DNA of 64,000 nucleotides from Olivibacter sp. XZL3 (GCF_004368405.1 NZ_SBJH01000042.1:186001-250000), one strand, 5' to 3'. Positions 42,384 to 52,176 are shown, counted from the stretch's first letter. The notes: a model not told the origin generated them from the letters alone. Program-made: numbers and translations.

Positions 42384-44074
42384 GTGTAGTGGACTGGATT
42401 GTTCTTTTCGGCACACTACTGCTGATTGTCAGTTACGGCATATATAAAAGCCGTGGTAGTAACAATATTGACGGCTATCTCCTGGGAAATAAATCGTTAC
42501 CCTGGTATCATATAGGATTCTCTGTGATGGCGACGCAAGCCAGTGCCATCACCTTCCTATCCGCACCAGGCCTTGCCTACAGCTCGGGCATGAGCTTTGC
42601 TCAGTTTTATTTTGGCGTACCGCTTGCCATGATCGTGCTCAGCATCACCTTTGTTCCGATGTTCCATCGAATGCGGGTTTTCACGGCTTATGAATATCTT
42701 GAAAAAAGGTTCGACGTAAAAACGCGCGTTTTTACAGCCTTTTTGTTCCTGATACAGCGAGGCGTATCGACGGGAATCACGATTTATGCCCCTTCTGTTA
42801 TCCTTTCGAGCATTTTACAGATCGACGCTACTTATACCACGCTATTTATTGGTTGCTTGGTTGTGCTATATACCGTTTGGGGCGGAACAAAAGCCGTTTC
42901 GTACACGCAACTCCTGCAAATGGGCATCATCTTTTTCGGTCTGCTGACTGCAGGCGTGATGGTTGTCCATTTGTTACCGGCCGAAATAGGCTTGGTAAAA
43001 GCCTTACATATTGCCGGGAAATCCGGCCGAGCAAACGCGATCGATTTCTCTTTCGATTGGAATAACCAATACACCGTCTGGAGTGGCCTTATTGGCGGCT
43101 TCTTCCTGCAATTGTCCTATTTCGGCACTGATCAAAGTCAAGTCGGCCGCTATTTAACGGGCTCTTCGATTCGAGATAGTCGCCTAGGCTTATTGATGAA
43201 CGGACTCATTAAAGTGCCTCTTCAGTTTTTAATATTAATGATTGGCATCCTCGTTTTTGCCTATTATCAGTACAATCAACCGCCGATTTTTTTCAATAAA
43301 TTAGAGTTGAATAAAATTGAGAAAAGTACTTATCAGGATGAACTGCAAAAGATCAAAGATCAATTCAATACGGTTTTTCAGGAGAAGCACCGTTTAATCA
43401 GCAAGCTTAACACCGCCTTGGATCAAGAGGCGGATCGCGAAATTGACGAAATTAGAGCAGATCTTCATATCGCTAATAAAAAAACGGCGGCAATCAGGGA
43501 CGAGTTAACGGGGCTGATGCAAAAAAATGATCCAAAGGCAGACACCAACGACAATAACTATATCTTCCTGAATTTTGTTACCGAGAAACTGCCTAAGGGA
43601 CTCATCGGCCTACTGATTGCAATTATCTTTTTAGCCTCTATGGGGTCGACCGCCAGTGCACTTAATTCCTTGGCCTCTACTTCCGTCATCGACATTTATA
43701 AACGGTTTATCCATAAAGAAGGTAGTGCAAGCAATTATCTAAACGTATCGCGGTTAATGACATTCTTTTGGGGCATATTTTCTATTATCATCGCTTTATA
43801 TGCAAGCCGACTTGGTAATCTATTAGAAGCGGTCAATATATTAGGATCCCTATTTTATGGTACCATCTTAGGGATATTTATTGTAGCTTTCTATATCAAG
43901 CGCGCTAAAGGTACTGCTACCTTTATAGCAGCCATTCTCGCCGAGATATTGGTAATTATTTGCTGGAAGGTAGACGTGATGGCTTTCTTATGGCTTAATT
44001 TAGTAGGTTGTATACTGGTTGTTTTCTTTGCGATGTTGATCCAAGCGATGTTTCCTGCTATCCAGAGAAGATAA
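42380..44074 (+). CDS. Sodium:solute symporter family protein
   Basis: A 564-residue transporter of the SSS family with about thirteen helices. Seen: GYLLGNKSLPWYHIGFSVMATQASAITFLSAPGLAYSSGMSF, with the conserved sodium-site helix 1, and SMGSTASALNSLASTSVIDIYKRF, whose Ser/Thr residues form the second sodium site. A charged coiled-coil insertion of about 85 residues (roughly 310-395, LELNKIEKSTYQDELQKIKDQ onward) sits between two helices, which is unusual in the wider SSS family. The gene is coupled to the 44-residue protein and follows the PIG-L deacetylase, so it may import the released sugar or acid. Confidence 0.9.
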   Translation: MSVVDWIVLFGTLLLIVSYGIYKSRGSNNIDGYLLGNKSLPWYHIGFSVMATQASAITFLSAPGLAYSSGMSFAQFYFGVPLAMIVLSITFVPMFHRMRVFTAYEYLEKRFDVKTRVFTAFLFLIQRGVSTGITIYAPSVILSSILQIDATYTTLFIGCLVVLYTVWGGTKAVSYTQLLQMGIIFFGLLTAGVMVVHLLPAEIGLVKALHIAGKSGRANAIDFSFDWNNQYTVWSGLIGGFFLQLSYFGTDQSQVGRYLTGSSIRDSRLGLLMNGLIKVPLQFLILMIGILVFAYYQYNQPPIFFNKLELNKIEKSTYQDELQKIKDQFNTVFQEKHRLISKLNTALDQEADREIDEIRADLHIANKKTAAIRDELTGLMQKNDPKADTNDNNYIFLNFVTEKLPKGLIGLLIAIIFLASMGSTASALNSLASTSVIDIYKRFIHKEGSASNYLNVSRLMTFFWGIFSIIIALYASRLGNLLEAVNILGSLFYGTILGIFIVAFYIKRAKGTATFIAAILAEILVIICWKVDVMAFLWLNLVGCILVVFFAMLIQAMFPAIQRR

Positions 44075-44650
44075 CTAACTTACCGTAGCCTTTACCAAAT
44101 AAGGCAGCATTTCCTTCTGGAAGGACACAAAATATTTCCGGACGTCGGCAACGCTTACAGCGGTAAACGCGAAGGAAAAGACGATGCTCTTGCTCGATTT
44201 AATCAAAAACACCAAGCTTTCTTTCGGTATATTCGGATCGATGATATGACTTTCATTGAACGAATTAATAAGCAAGTTTTCCAAATCGTCCGAAAGCGTC
44301 TTTAAATATTCTTGGGCATTGGCCGATTCTCGTATAAAATCCCAACCGATAAATTCGTTGCAGATGGTATAGGTTAATCGGCTTACCTTCAAAATTAGAT
44401 TGCTCAAGTAGGTCTCTTGATCGGTCGCTGTGCTCGGATTGTGTATAAGCTCTTCCACTCCCACACGGATATAATCCATCAGGATCGCATGCAAGACCAT
44501 CTCTTTACTGTCGAAATACTTGTAAATGGTAGCTTTGGCAATTTTGGCCTTTTTCGCTATCTCATTGACACTAGTTTTGTTGTAACCGTAACGCCTGAAG
44601 AGATCCTTTGCCGACCGTTTGATACTTTCTTTTATTTTATCTGCTTCCAT
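44075..44650 (-). CDS. TetR-family transcriptional regulator
   Basis: A 191-residue repressor-type protein. The N-terminal helix-turn-helix is clear: IKRSAKDLFRRYGYNKTSVNEIAKKAKIAKATIYKYFDSKEMVLHAIL (about 9-56). The C-terminal ligand domain (about 60-191) is helical and not recognisable further. It is convergent with the symporter gene, whose stop it abuts, so it is not an obvious regulator of that operon. Its target and ligand are unknown. Confidence 0.9.
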   Translation of the reverse strand: MEADKIKESIKRSAKDLFRRYGYNKTSVNEIAKKAKIAKATIYKYFDSKEMVLHAILMDYIRVGVEELIHNPSTATDQETYLSNLILKVSRLTYTICNEFIGWDFIRESANAQEYLKTLSDDLENLLINSFNESHIIDPNIPKESLVFLIKSSKSIVFSFAFTAVSVADVRKYFVSFQKEMLPYLVKATVS

Positions 44651-44752
44651 TTAATTAATTCTGATATCATAACGTATCCGCTACAGGAATCTACTACAAC
44701 AAAACCAGTATCGTCAACGTCTACAGCTCATTCAGTACAAGAACCCCCTGCT

Positions 44753-45802
44753 CTAAATCGTCTCGGTTTCAAATTGCCTTAAAAACCGTATATCATTTTC
44801 AGAAAACAAGCGTAGGTCTTTGATTTCGTATTTTAAATTCGTGATTCGTTCGATTCCCATCCCGAAAGCAAAACCGGTATATTTCTTCGCGTCAATCTTG
44901 CTATTCTCTAAAACATTCGGATCCACCATACCGCAGCCCAAAATCTCCACCCAACCGGTGTACTTGCACATGTTACAGCCCGCTCCTTTACAAATGGTAC
45001 AGGAAATATCCATTTCTGCAGATGGTTCGGTAAAAGGGAAATATGAGGGACGGAAGCGAACCTTGGTTCCATCGCCAAAAAGCTCCTGAACGAAGTGATA
45101 CAAGGTTTGCTTTAGGTCGGCAAAAGAAACCCCTTCATCGATATACAAACCCTCTACTTGATGAAAGAAACAATGAGCCCGCGCAGATATAGCTTCATTT
45201 CTGTAAACCCGACCCGGCATAATGGCACGGAAAGGCGGTGTTCCGCTTTCCATCATACGCACTTGCACAGATGAAGTATGCGTACGAAGTGCAATATCAT
45301 TGCCGGGCTGTTTCCTGATAAAAAAGGTGTCCTGCATATCTCTTGCGGGGTGTTCTTCCGGAAAGTTAAGCGCCGAAAAGTTATGCCAATCGTCTTCGAT
45401 CTCGGGCCCCTCAGCAACAATAAAACCCAATTTTTTGAAAATCTCCACAATTTCTTTTCGCACCAGCGATAAAGGGTGCCGCGTTCCTATCTCAAAGCCG
45501 GGCCCCGGCAAAGTAAGATCCTGCTCCTTCGACGGCTTCGAAGCGGGCGTATCTGAGCCGAACAAATCCTTGGCCTCCGCATATTTTGCTTCTGCGGTCT
45601 GCTTAAGCTGGTTCAATACTTTTCCCAGTGACCGCTTCTCCTCATTGGAAACACTTTTAAATTCTTCGAATAGATTTTTAATAAGGCCTTTAGCTACCAA
45701 AAATCTTAAGCGATAGTCCTCCACCTCTTGCTGAGACTGAGGGGTCCAATTATTTATTTCTTCTGTATATTGAACTATTTTCTCTTGTATGCTCATTTTC
45801 AA
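44753..45802 (-). CDS. pheS: Phenylalanine-tRNA ligase alpha subunit
   Basis: A 349-residue class II synthetase subunit that charges tRNA-Phe as an alpha2-beta2 complex with PheT. Seen: the N-terminal coiled-coil (about 1-90), HPLSLVRKEIVEIFKKLGF, NFSALNFPEEHPARDMQDTFFI (motif 1 region), LRTHTSSVQVRMM, GRVYRNEAISARAHCFFHQVEGLYI (motif 2) and YTGFAFGMGIERITNLKY (motif 3). A Cys-rich insert, SCTICKGAGCNMCKYTGWVEILGCGM, takes the place of the usual GCGMVHP lead-in and could bind zinc. pheT is not in the window. A -7 element TAAGTTTG lies upstream at 45851-45844. Confidence 0.96.
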   Translation of the reverse strand: MKMSIQEKIVQYTEEINNWTPQSQQEVEDYRLRFLVAKGLIKNLFEEFKSVSNEEKRSLGKVLNQLKQTAEAKYAEAKDLFGSDTPASKPSKEQDLTLPGPGFEIGTRHPLSLVRKEIVEIFKKLGFIVAEGPEIEDDWHNFSALNFPEEHPARDMQDTFFIRKQPGNDIALRTHTSSVQVRMMESGTPPFRAIMPGRVYRNEAISARAHCFFHQVEGLYIDEGVSFADLKQTLYHFVQELFGDGTKVRFRPSYFPFTEPSAEMDISCTICKGAGCNMCKYTGWVEILGCGMVDPNVLENSKIDAKKYTGFAFGMGIERITNLKYEIKDLRLFSENDIRFLRQFETETI

Positions 45803-45843
45803 ATTCTTCTAAAACAAAAGCCGCACTGCCAGTCGGTTTTCTG

Positions 45844-45851
45844 CAAACTTA
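45844..45851 (-). promoter_or_regulatory. -7 promoter element of pheS
   Basis: On the minus strand TAAGTTTG is an exact TAnnTTTG match, about 42 bases before the pheS ATG. The -33 side is not clear. Confidence 0.55.
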
Positions 45852-45930
45852 GATAAAATGCTTGACATTCAGAACACCGGCATGGCAGGTCTACAGATAG
45901 CCGCACCGGTGCTTCCGCCATCCCATGAAT

Positions 45931-47121
45931 CTATTTAATCACGCCCAAGAGCTTCCCTACTTTTGTGAATGCAGCAATTGCTTTATCCAAGTGTTCCTGA
46001 TTATGGGCAGCAGACAATTGTACCCGGATCCTGGCCTTTTCTTTTGGCACCACCGGATAATAAAATCCGATAACGTAGATACCTTCATCCAACATTTTAG
46101 CAGCGAACTCTTGCGCCAATTTAGCGTCATAAAGCATAACGGGAACAATCGGATGGAACCCGGGCTTGACGTCAAACCCGGCCTCTGCCATCTTCTCCCT
46201 GAAGTATTTCGTATTGTACTCGAGCTTGTCGCGCAATTCAGTCGTTTCGCTCAGCATATCCAGCACAGCAATAGAAGCTCCAGTAATAGCAGGGGCTAAG
46301 GTGTTCGAAAACAAATATGGTCTGGAGCGCTGCCGAAGCATATCGATAATTTCCTTTCTACCGGAAGTAAAACCTCCAGAAGCTCCGCCCAGGGCCTTTC
46401 CTAAGGTTCCGGTAATGATATCGATCCGATCCATTACCCCAAAGTGCTCGTGGGTACCCCGTCCGGTTTTTCCAATAAAGCCTGTACAATGCGATTCATC
46501 GATCATCACCAAGGCTTCATATTGATCGGCTAAATCACATATTTTATCCAAAGGCGCAACAACACCGTCCATAGAGAAAGCGCCATCGGTCACAATAATA
46601 CGGTGTCTGGCATCTTTTGCCGCAATTAACTGCTTCTCTAAATCTGCCATGTCCGCGTTCTTGTACCGAAAACGCTGCGCCTTACATAAGCGAACACCGT
46701 CTATAATAGATGCATGGTTCAACTCGTCCGAAATAATAGCATCTTCCGCACCAAATAGCGGTTCAAAAACGCCCCCATTTGCGTCGAAGGCGGCCGCGTA
46801 CAATATAGTGTCCTCCGTGCCTAAAAATTTCGATATCTTCGATTCAAGCTCTTTATGTATATCCTGTGTTCCGCAAATGAAACGTACCGAAGACATACCG
46901 TAACCGCGCGTGTCTATTGCATCTTTTGCTGCTTCAATCACCTTTGGATGAGAAGAAAGGCCGAGGTAGTTATTCGCACAGAAGTTGATAACCTCTTTGC
47001 CCCCGCTTACTTTTATATCGGCACCTTGCGGTGTGGTAATAATGCGTTCCCGTTTATATAAACCAGCCTCTTCTATTTCGGCTAATTCTTTTTGCAATAC
47101 AGGTTGAAGTGTTTTATACAT
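45931..47121 (-). CDS. kbl: Glycine C-acetyltransferase (2-amino-3-ketobutyrate CoA ligase)
   Basis: A 396-residue PLP enzyme of the alpha-oxoamine synthase family that converts 2-amino-3-ketobutyrate and CoA to glycine and acetyl-CoA, the second step of threonine breakdown. Seen: [66 protein letters not shown], and [20 protein letters not shown] with the PLP Lys. The length is typical for Kbl. A threonine dehydrogenase gene is not in the window. Confidence 0.93.
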   Translation of the reverse strand: MYKTLQPVLQKELAEIEEAGLYKRERIITTPQGADIKVSGGKEVINFCANNYLGLSSHPKVIEAAKDAIDTRGYGMSSVRFICGTQDIHKELESKISKFLGTEDTILYAAAFDANGGVFEPLFGAEDAIISDELNHASIIDGVRLCKAQRFRYKNADMADLEKQLIAAKDARHRIIVTDGAFSMDGVVAPLDKICDLADQYEALVMIDESHCTGFIGKTGRGTHEHFGVMDRIDIITGTLGKALGGASGGFTSGRKEIIDMLRQRSRPYLFSNTLAPAITGASIAVLDMLSETTELRDKLEYNTKYFREKMAEAGFDVKPGFHPIVPVMLYDAKLAQEFAAKMLDEGIYVIGFYYPVVPKEKARIRVQLSAAHNQEHLDKAIAAFTKVGKLLGVIK

Positions 47122-47278
47122 AAATTCAGTGATTTGCGGTAAAAATACAGATTTAATGATAAAAGCTGAAAAGATGATACAAAAAGACCGCCTCCCGAAC
47201 GTTATGATTCACATCGCTCAAATAAATTAAGCGCTGTATAAAAATCAACTCCGGTTCAAAAATGTCGCGCATTTTCTA

Positions 47279-47286
47279 TAAGTTTG
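47279..47286 (+). promoter_or_regulatory. -7 element immediately before xseA
   Basis: TAAGTTTG is an exact TAnnTTTG match and ends three bases before the chosen xseA ATG (47290). If used, the transcript starts at or next to the start codon. Confidence 0.5.
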
Positions 47287-47289
47287 GGT

Positions 47290-48837
47290 ATGCCCGAAAT
47301 AATCGCAGATAAAACTATCTTTTCATTGGCAGAAGTAGCTCGCAGCATTCAAAAGACGATTGCCGACCGCTATAAAAGCCTGTATTGGATAAAGGCTGAG
47401 ATGAATAAGCTCAATCACTATTCCCATTCAGGTCATTGCTATCCCGAACTTCTTGAGAAGAAGGAAGGTCGGGTCGTTGCAGAGATCCGGGCAACATTAT
47501 GGAAAAGCGATTATGAACGCATCAACCAACGCTTTATCGAAATCATCAAAGAACCGTTAAAGAATGGGATCAACATTCTGATGCAGGCATCGATCAGCTA
47601 CGACCCTATACATGGTTTGAGCCTACATATTGTAGACATCGACCCTTCCTATTCCCTGGGCGAGTTGGAACGAGAAAAACAGGCCAGTATTGCCACGCTG
47701 AAAGAGCAAGGCCTTTTTGAAGCGAACAAGCTATTGCCTTTTCCCTTACTGCCTAAGCGCATGGCCATCATTTCGGTCGAAACAAGTAAGGGCTTAGCAG
47801 ATTTTTTAAAGATTATCGACAATAACCCTTTCGGTTATCGTTTCGAATATCAGTTATTTCCAGCCCTTTTACAGGGCGAAAAATCAATAACTTCTATTAT
47901 CGATCAGTTAGCGAGCATCCGTTTGCATCTTCAACGATTTGATGTAGTCGCCATTATAAGAGGAGGAGGAGGGGAAGTGGGTTTAAGTTCTTACAACAAC
48001 GTATTATTGGCGACAGCCATTGCCACCTTTCCCATCCCGGTAATCACCGGTATTGGCCATGCCACTAATGAGACCGTTTCTGAAATGGTCGCCTACAAAA
48101 ATTCCATTACGCCCAGTGCATTGGCCGACTACCTTTTGCAGCATTTCCACAATTTTGCGCGCCCCGTCGCCTATGCAGAACAGGTATTACGATTGAAAAC
48201 GAGGCAGGTTCTTGACAATCAGCAGCAAGCGTTAAATAACGCCATCAAGTATTTTAGAATGGCGAGCCTGACTATGCTCCGAGAAAACAAACATCAATTA
48301 GCTGAGTTGCGCAGTCGCACACTTCAACAAAGCAAATACCGATTAATGCAGGAAAGGGGCTCTTTTCAGCACCTAAAAAATCAATTATCTACCCAATCAA
48401 CGCGCGTTTTGTTGGAAAGCCAACAGCGCATAGCCTTTTTAGGGCAGCGATTGAAGCGCGAAAACCTCCATTTAAACAAGCGCTACAGGCAAACCCTCCA
48501 GCAAATCAAAGATCTGCTAATACGGCAAAGTCATCAGATCGCCAAAAAGCAGCATGTAGCCCTGGCAACACTACAGAAAAACCTTACACCTGCTACCGAC
48601 AAATCGCTACAAGAAGCGGCAAAATTACTGGAGAACCAAGAACGCCACTTATCGATACTCGATCCGCAACAAGTATTAAAAAGAGGGTATAGCATCACGC
48701 TTTTGAACGGTAAAGCTGTTAAGGATGCCGGAAACGTCGTTGCCGGAGACCAGGTGAAAACGATCTTGGCTATTGGAGAAATTGAAAGTCGCGTTACTTT
48801 TGTAAAAGAAAACGAAGAAAGCACGGAACATGAATAA
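47290..48837 (+). CDS. xseA: Exodeoxyribonuclease VII large subunit
   Basis: A 515-residue subunit of the exonuclease that degrades single-stranded DNA. Seen: an N-terminal OB fold (about 1-105, SLAEVARSIQKTIADRYKSLYWIKAEM, GHCYPELLEKKEGRV), the catalytic domain with MAIISVETSKGLADFLKII, VVAIIRGGGGEVGLSSYNN and PVITGIGHATNETVSEMVAY, then a long coiled coil (about 300-450) and a C-terminal segment with RGYSITLLNGKAV. The ATG at 47290 is preferred over a TTG two codons earlier, which lies inside a -7 promoter box. Overlaps xseB by 8 bases. Confidence 0.94.
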   Translation: MPEIIADKTIFSLAEVARSIQKTIADRYKSLYWIKAEMNKLNHYSHSGHCYPELLEKKEGRVVAEIRATLWKSDYERINQRFIEIIKEPLKNGINILMQASISYDPIHGLSLHIVDIDPSYSLGELEREKQASIATLKEQGLFEANKLLPFPLLPKRMAIISVETSKGLADFLKIIDNNPFGYRFEYQLFPALLQGEKSITSIIDQLASIRLHLQRFDVVAIIRGGGGEVGLSSYNNVLLATAIATFPIPVITGIGHATNETVSEMVAYKNSITPSALADYLLQHFHNFARPVAYAEQVLRLKTRQVLDNQQQALNNAIKYFRMASLTMLRENKHQLAELRSRTLQQSKYRLMQERGSFQHLKNQLSTQSTRVLLESQQRIAFLGQRLKRENLHLNKRYRQTLQQIKDLLIRQSHQIAKKQHVALATLQKNLTPATDKSLQEAAKLLENQERHLSILDPQQVLKRGYSITLLNGKAVKDAGNVVAGDQVKTILAIGEIESRVTFVKENEESTEHE

Positions 48838-49048
48838 TCAAATAAGCTATACCTCGGCGTTTGAAGAACTTCAAACCATCGTAGAGGAAATTGAGGACGG
48901 AGAAATCAGCGTAGACGAACTGTCTGCCAAAGTGAAGCGAGCCGCCCTGTTAATTAAAATTTGCAAGGCTAAACTTAGCGAAACGGAATCGGACGTGAAC
49001 AAAATCCTGGAGGACCTCGACAATGAGAGCTTAAAGGAAGATGAATAG
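48830..49048 (+). CDS. xseB: Exodeoxyribonuclease VII small subunit
   Basis: A 72-residue all-helical partner of XseA; several copies bind the coiled coil of the large subunit. Seen: SYTSAFEELQTIVEEIEDGEISVDELSAKVKRAALLIKICKAKL, the family pattern. The start overlaps xseA by 8 bases, so translation is coupled. Confidence 0.93.
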   Translation: MNNQISYTSAFEELQTIVEEIEDGEISVDELSAKVKRAALLIKICKAKLSETESDVNKILEDLDNESLKEDE

Positions 49049-49070
49049 GAAAAACATCATCTGCATTATA

Positions 49071-49940
49071 ATGAAATCCATGAAGAGAATTACACTACTT
49101 ACCCTAATTCTGTGCTATGGTTTCTTAGTTACCTCAAAAGCACAAACGGAGACAGAGGAGACGACCCTTTGGGAAATTAGCGGAAAAGATCTTTCCGAGC
49201 CGTCCTACTTGTTCGGTACCTTTCACCTTTTATGCCCGGAAGACCTCATTCTTACCGCCAATGTGAAGGAAAAGTTCGAAGCGAGCAAGCAGTTATACCT
49301 TGAGATCGATTTTTCGGATCCGAATATAGGTCCGAAAATGATGCAGCACATGCAGATGCGGGACACGACTTTTCACGATTTATACGATAGTGCAACCTAT
49401 CAGCAGCTCAGCGATAGTTTAGAGAAAAACGCACATCTTCGTTTAGAGATGCTTAACAAAACAAAGCCTTTCGCTTTATACTCCCTCGTCATGATTGGCA
49501 CGCTCGATTGCCAGCCCGCCAGTTGGGAACTCAAACTAGTAGAAATGGCGAAAACGGGCGGCATACCAATAAGTGGCTTAGAGACCGTAGCCGAGCAAGC
49601 TGCCATCTTCGATACGATTCCTTACAAGACACAGGCCGAACAGTTGAAAGGAATGATTCTCAACCCGGATAGTACAAGGCGGGAAATAAGGGATATCATC
49701 GACTTATATAAACATCAAAAGCTCACTGCGATGAACGAGCGGATCACTTCAGACCCTTTGATGGAAGCTTATCTCGATTTAATGCTATACAACAGAAATG
49801 CTAACTGGATTGCCGTCATCGGGGAACAAGCAAAGCTAAAACCCACCTTCTTCGCCTTTGGCGCAGGCCACCTGGCCGGAGAAAAAGGCGTCATCAATCT
49901 CTTAAGGAAGCAAGGTTATACCGTAAAGCCGATTCACTAG
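49071..49940 (+). CDS. TraB/GumN-family exported protein
   Basis: A 289-residue exported protein. Signal peptide MKSMKRITLLTLILCYGFLVTSKAQ, then the TraB/GumN fold: LWEISGKDLSEPSYLFGTFHLLCPED (the GTxH motif), QLYLEIDFSD (conserved Glu), and FFAFGAGHLAGEKGVINLLRKQGYTVKPI at the end (GxGHLxGxxG-x-x-x-L). The family resembles the Tiki metalloproteases, and the key Glu/His residues are present, but no bacterial role is settled. I chose ATG 49071 for the signal peptide; the frame is open from 49041. Downstream of xseB by 22 bases. Confidence 0.88.
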   Translation: MKSMKRITLLTLILCYGFLVTSKAQTETEETTLWEISGKDLSEPSYLFGTFHLLCPEDLILTANVKEKFEASKQLYLEIDFSDPNIGPKMMQHMQMRDTTFHDLYDSATYQQLSDSLEKNAHLRLEMLNKTKPFALYSLVMIGTLDCQPASWELKLVEMAKTGGIPISGLETVAEQAAIFDTIPYKTQAEQLKGMILNPDSTRREIRDIIDLYKHQKLTAMNERITSDPLMEAYLDLMLYNRNANWIAVIGEQAKLKPTFFAFGAGHLAGEKGVINLLRKQGYTVKPIH

Positions 49941-49948
49941 TAAAACAG

Positions 49949-49999
49949 AAAAGGCTGTCGCCTATGTTTGCCTTCAACAAACATAGGTGACAGCCTTTT
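49949..49999. terminator. Bidirectional terminator between convergent genes
   Basis: AAAAGGCTGTCGCCTATGTT (from 49949) pairs with AACATAGGTGACAGCCTTTT (to 49999); with the flanking bases there are 22 positions, one mismatch and a 7-base loop, with A and T runs at the ends. Confidence 0.93.
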
Positions 50000-50025
50000 C
50001 CTTATCAACCTTTTCTTAGTCTAAA

Positions 50026-52176
50026 CTAATTACGTTCTTCATAAGCAATGCCCATGTTCTGGAACATAAAGGACCATTTATCGGCTTGCTCTTGAATAAT
50101 CATTGCGGTTGGCTTGCCTGCCCCGTGGCCGGCCTTCGTTTCTATCCGGATTAACACCGGATTCTCTCCTTTATGATACGCTTGTAAACGTGCCGCAAAT
50201 TTAAAGCTATGTGCGGGAACTACGCGATCGTCGTGATCTGCTGTCGTCACCATCGTTGCCGGATACTCAACACCTTCTTTTAAGGCATGGTAAGGCGAAT
50301 ACTGGTACAAGTAATTAAACATTTCTTTATTGTCGTCCGCCGTACCGTAATCATAAGCCCATCCTGCACCTGCCGTAAACTTATGGTAACGTAACATATC
50401 CAGAACGCCTACTGCGGGGAAAGCCACCTTAAACAAATCAGGGCGTTGCGTCATGGCCGCACCTACCAACAAACCTCCGTTAGATCCTCCTGAGATTGCC
50501 AATTTCTCTTTAGAAGTATAATTTTCGCTGATAAGGTATTCAGCGGCGGCAATAAAATCGTCAAATACGTTTTGCTTCTGCAATTTTGTTCCGGCAAGAT
50601 GCCATTTTTCACCGTATTCGCCACCACCACGTAAGTTGGCTACAGCATAAACACCGCCCTGTTCCAACAATAAAACAGTCGATACGCTAAATGAGGGTGT
50701 TAAACTGACATTGAATCCACCGTAGCCATACAGCATCGTGGGGTTATTTCCGTCGAGCACAACACCTTTTTTATAGGTGATGATCATCGGAACTTTGGTA
50801 CCATCTTTAGAACTGTAAAACACCTGCTTTGATTCATATTCGTCAGGATTAAACAGCACGTCGGGCTTTTTATAGACTTCCGATTTACCGGAAGCAATGT
50901 CGTACTTAAAAATAGTTGGTGGATAGATGTAAGAGGTAAATGAGTAATAAAGCTCGGTTTCATTTTCTTTTGCGCCGAACCCGTTCGCCGTACCTACGCC
51001 GGGCAATTCGATTACGCGCTCTTCTTTACCTTGACGATCAAATTGTTTTACAAGGGAAGTAGCGTCTTTTAGGTAATTGGCAAATAATTTACCGCCGCCG
51101 GTTCTAATATTCAAAACATTGTCTGTTTCAGGGATCAAATCCTTCCAGTTGGCCGGTTTCGGATCGCTGGTATTTGTGGTCACCACTTTATAATTAGGTG
51201 CATTCAGGTTTGTGTAGATAAACAGGGTGTCGCCTACATTATCTATCACACTATGCTCCTTTTCAAAGTTATCGACCACCTGAACGATTTTAGCATCGGG
51301 CTTACTTAAGTCCTGAATATACAATTCATTGCCGCTGGTTGTGTTCGCCGCTGAAATCACCAAATAACGTTCGTCTTCTGTTAAATAAGCTCCGATATAG
51401 CGCCTGGGCGTACTTTCGCCGCCAAAGACCAGTTTATCCGACTCCTGAGGCGTACCCAATTTATGGAAGTACAGCTTGTGATATTGTGTTAGTCCGGAAA
51501 GGGCACTTCCTTCCTTTGGCTTGTCATAGCTGCTATAGTAAAATCCTTCATTACCTTTCCAAGCCAACCCCGAAAACTTGACGTCAACAAGGGTGTCACC
51601 TACCACTGATTTATCTTCCGCTTTCCAAACAATTACTTTACGCCAATCAGAACCACCTTCTGAAATCTGATAAGCCACCAAACTGCCATCTTTGCTAAAG
51701 TTGATTCCCGCCAGTGAGGTGGTACCGTCCGTAGAAAATTTATTGGGATCGAGGAAAACTTCACTTTCTCCTCCTTCTTTCTCACGATAAATCACCGACT
51801 GGTTTTGAAGCCCATCGTTTTTCGAGTAATACGTGTAATTACCTTCTTTGAATGGCGCCGATATTTTCTCGTAATTCCACAGTTTTTCCAACCGCTGCTT
51901 CATGGCATCCCTAAATGGAATCTGCGAAAGGTAATCGTTCGTTACCTCATTCTCTGCCACCACCCATTCTTTGGTATCAGCCGCCGTGTCGTTTTCCAAC
52001 CACCGATAAGGGTCGGGAACTTTGGTACCAAAATGGTCATCAACGACGTCTATCGTTTTCGTTGTGGGGTAAGGTTTCAATTTCATACTCGCTGCCGGTT
52101 CAATAGTTTTCTGGTTGTTTTTGCAAGCCGCCAAAGAGATAGCGCATAGCAACAAACCTGAGTAAGTTTTTAACAT
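50026..52176 (-). CDS. Prolyl oligopeptidase family serine peptidase (S9A), lipoprotein
   Basis: A 716-residue periplasmic or surface peptidase that cuts short peptides after proline. Seen: lipoprotein signal MLKTYSGLLLCAISLAACKNN (Cys at 18), the N-terminal DPYRWLEND motif, a seven-bladed propeller (about 90-440), and the C-terminal alpha/beta-hydrolase with MLYGYGGFNVSLTPSF, the nucleophile GGSNGGLLVGA, TTADHDDRVVPAHS (Asp) and TKAGHGAGKPT (His). All three catalytic residues are present. ATG 52176 gives the signal peptide; an upstream ATG at 52236 adds 20 residues. Confidence 0.95.
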   Translation of the reverse strand: MLKTYSGLLLCAISLAACKNNQKTIEPAASMKLKPYPTTKTIDVVDDHFGTKVPDPYRWLENDTAADTKEWVVAENEVTNDYLSQIPFRDAMKQRLEKLWNYEKISAPFKEGNYTYYSKNDGLQNQSVIYREKEGGESEVFLDPNKFSTDGTTSLAGINFSKDGSLVAYQISEGGSDWRKVIVWKAEDKSVVGDTLVDVKFSGLAWKGNEGFYYSSYDKPKEGSALSGLTQYHKLYFHKLGTPQESDKLVFGGESTPRRYIGAYLTEDERYLVISAANTTSGNELYIQDLSKPDAKIVQVVDNFEKEHSVIDNVGDTLFIYTNLNAPNYKVVTTNTSDPKPANWKDLIPETDNVLNIRTGGGKLFANYLKDATSLVKQFDRQGKEERVIELPGVGTANGFGAKENETELYYSFTSYIYPPTIFKYDIASGKSEVYKKPDVLFNPDEYESKQVFYSSKDGTKVPMIITYKKGVVLDGNNPTMLYGYGGFNVSLTPSFSVSTVLLLEQGGVYAVANLRGGGEYGEKWHLAGTKLQKQNVFDDFIAAAEYLISENYTSKEKLAISGGSNGGLLVGAAMTQRPDLFKVAFPAVGVLDMLRYHKFTAGAGWAYDYGTADDNKEMFNYLYQYSPYHALKEGVEYPATMVTTADHDDRVVPAHSFKFAARLQAYHKGENPVLIRIETKAGHGAGKPTAMIIQEQADKWSFMFQNMGIAYEERN

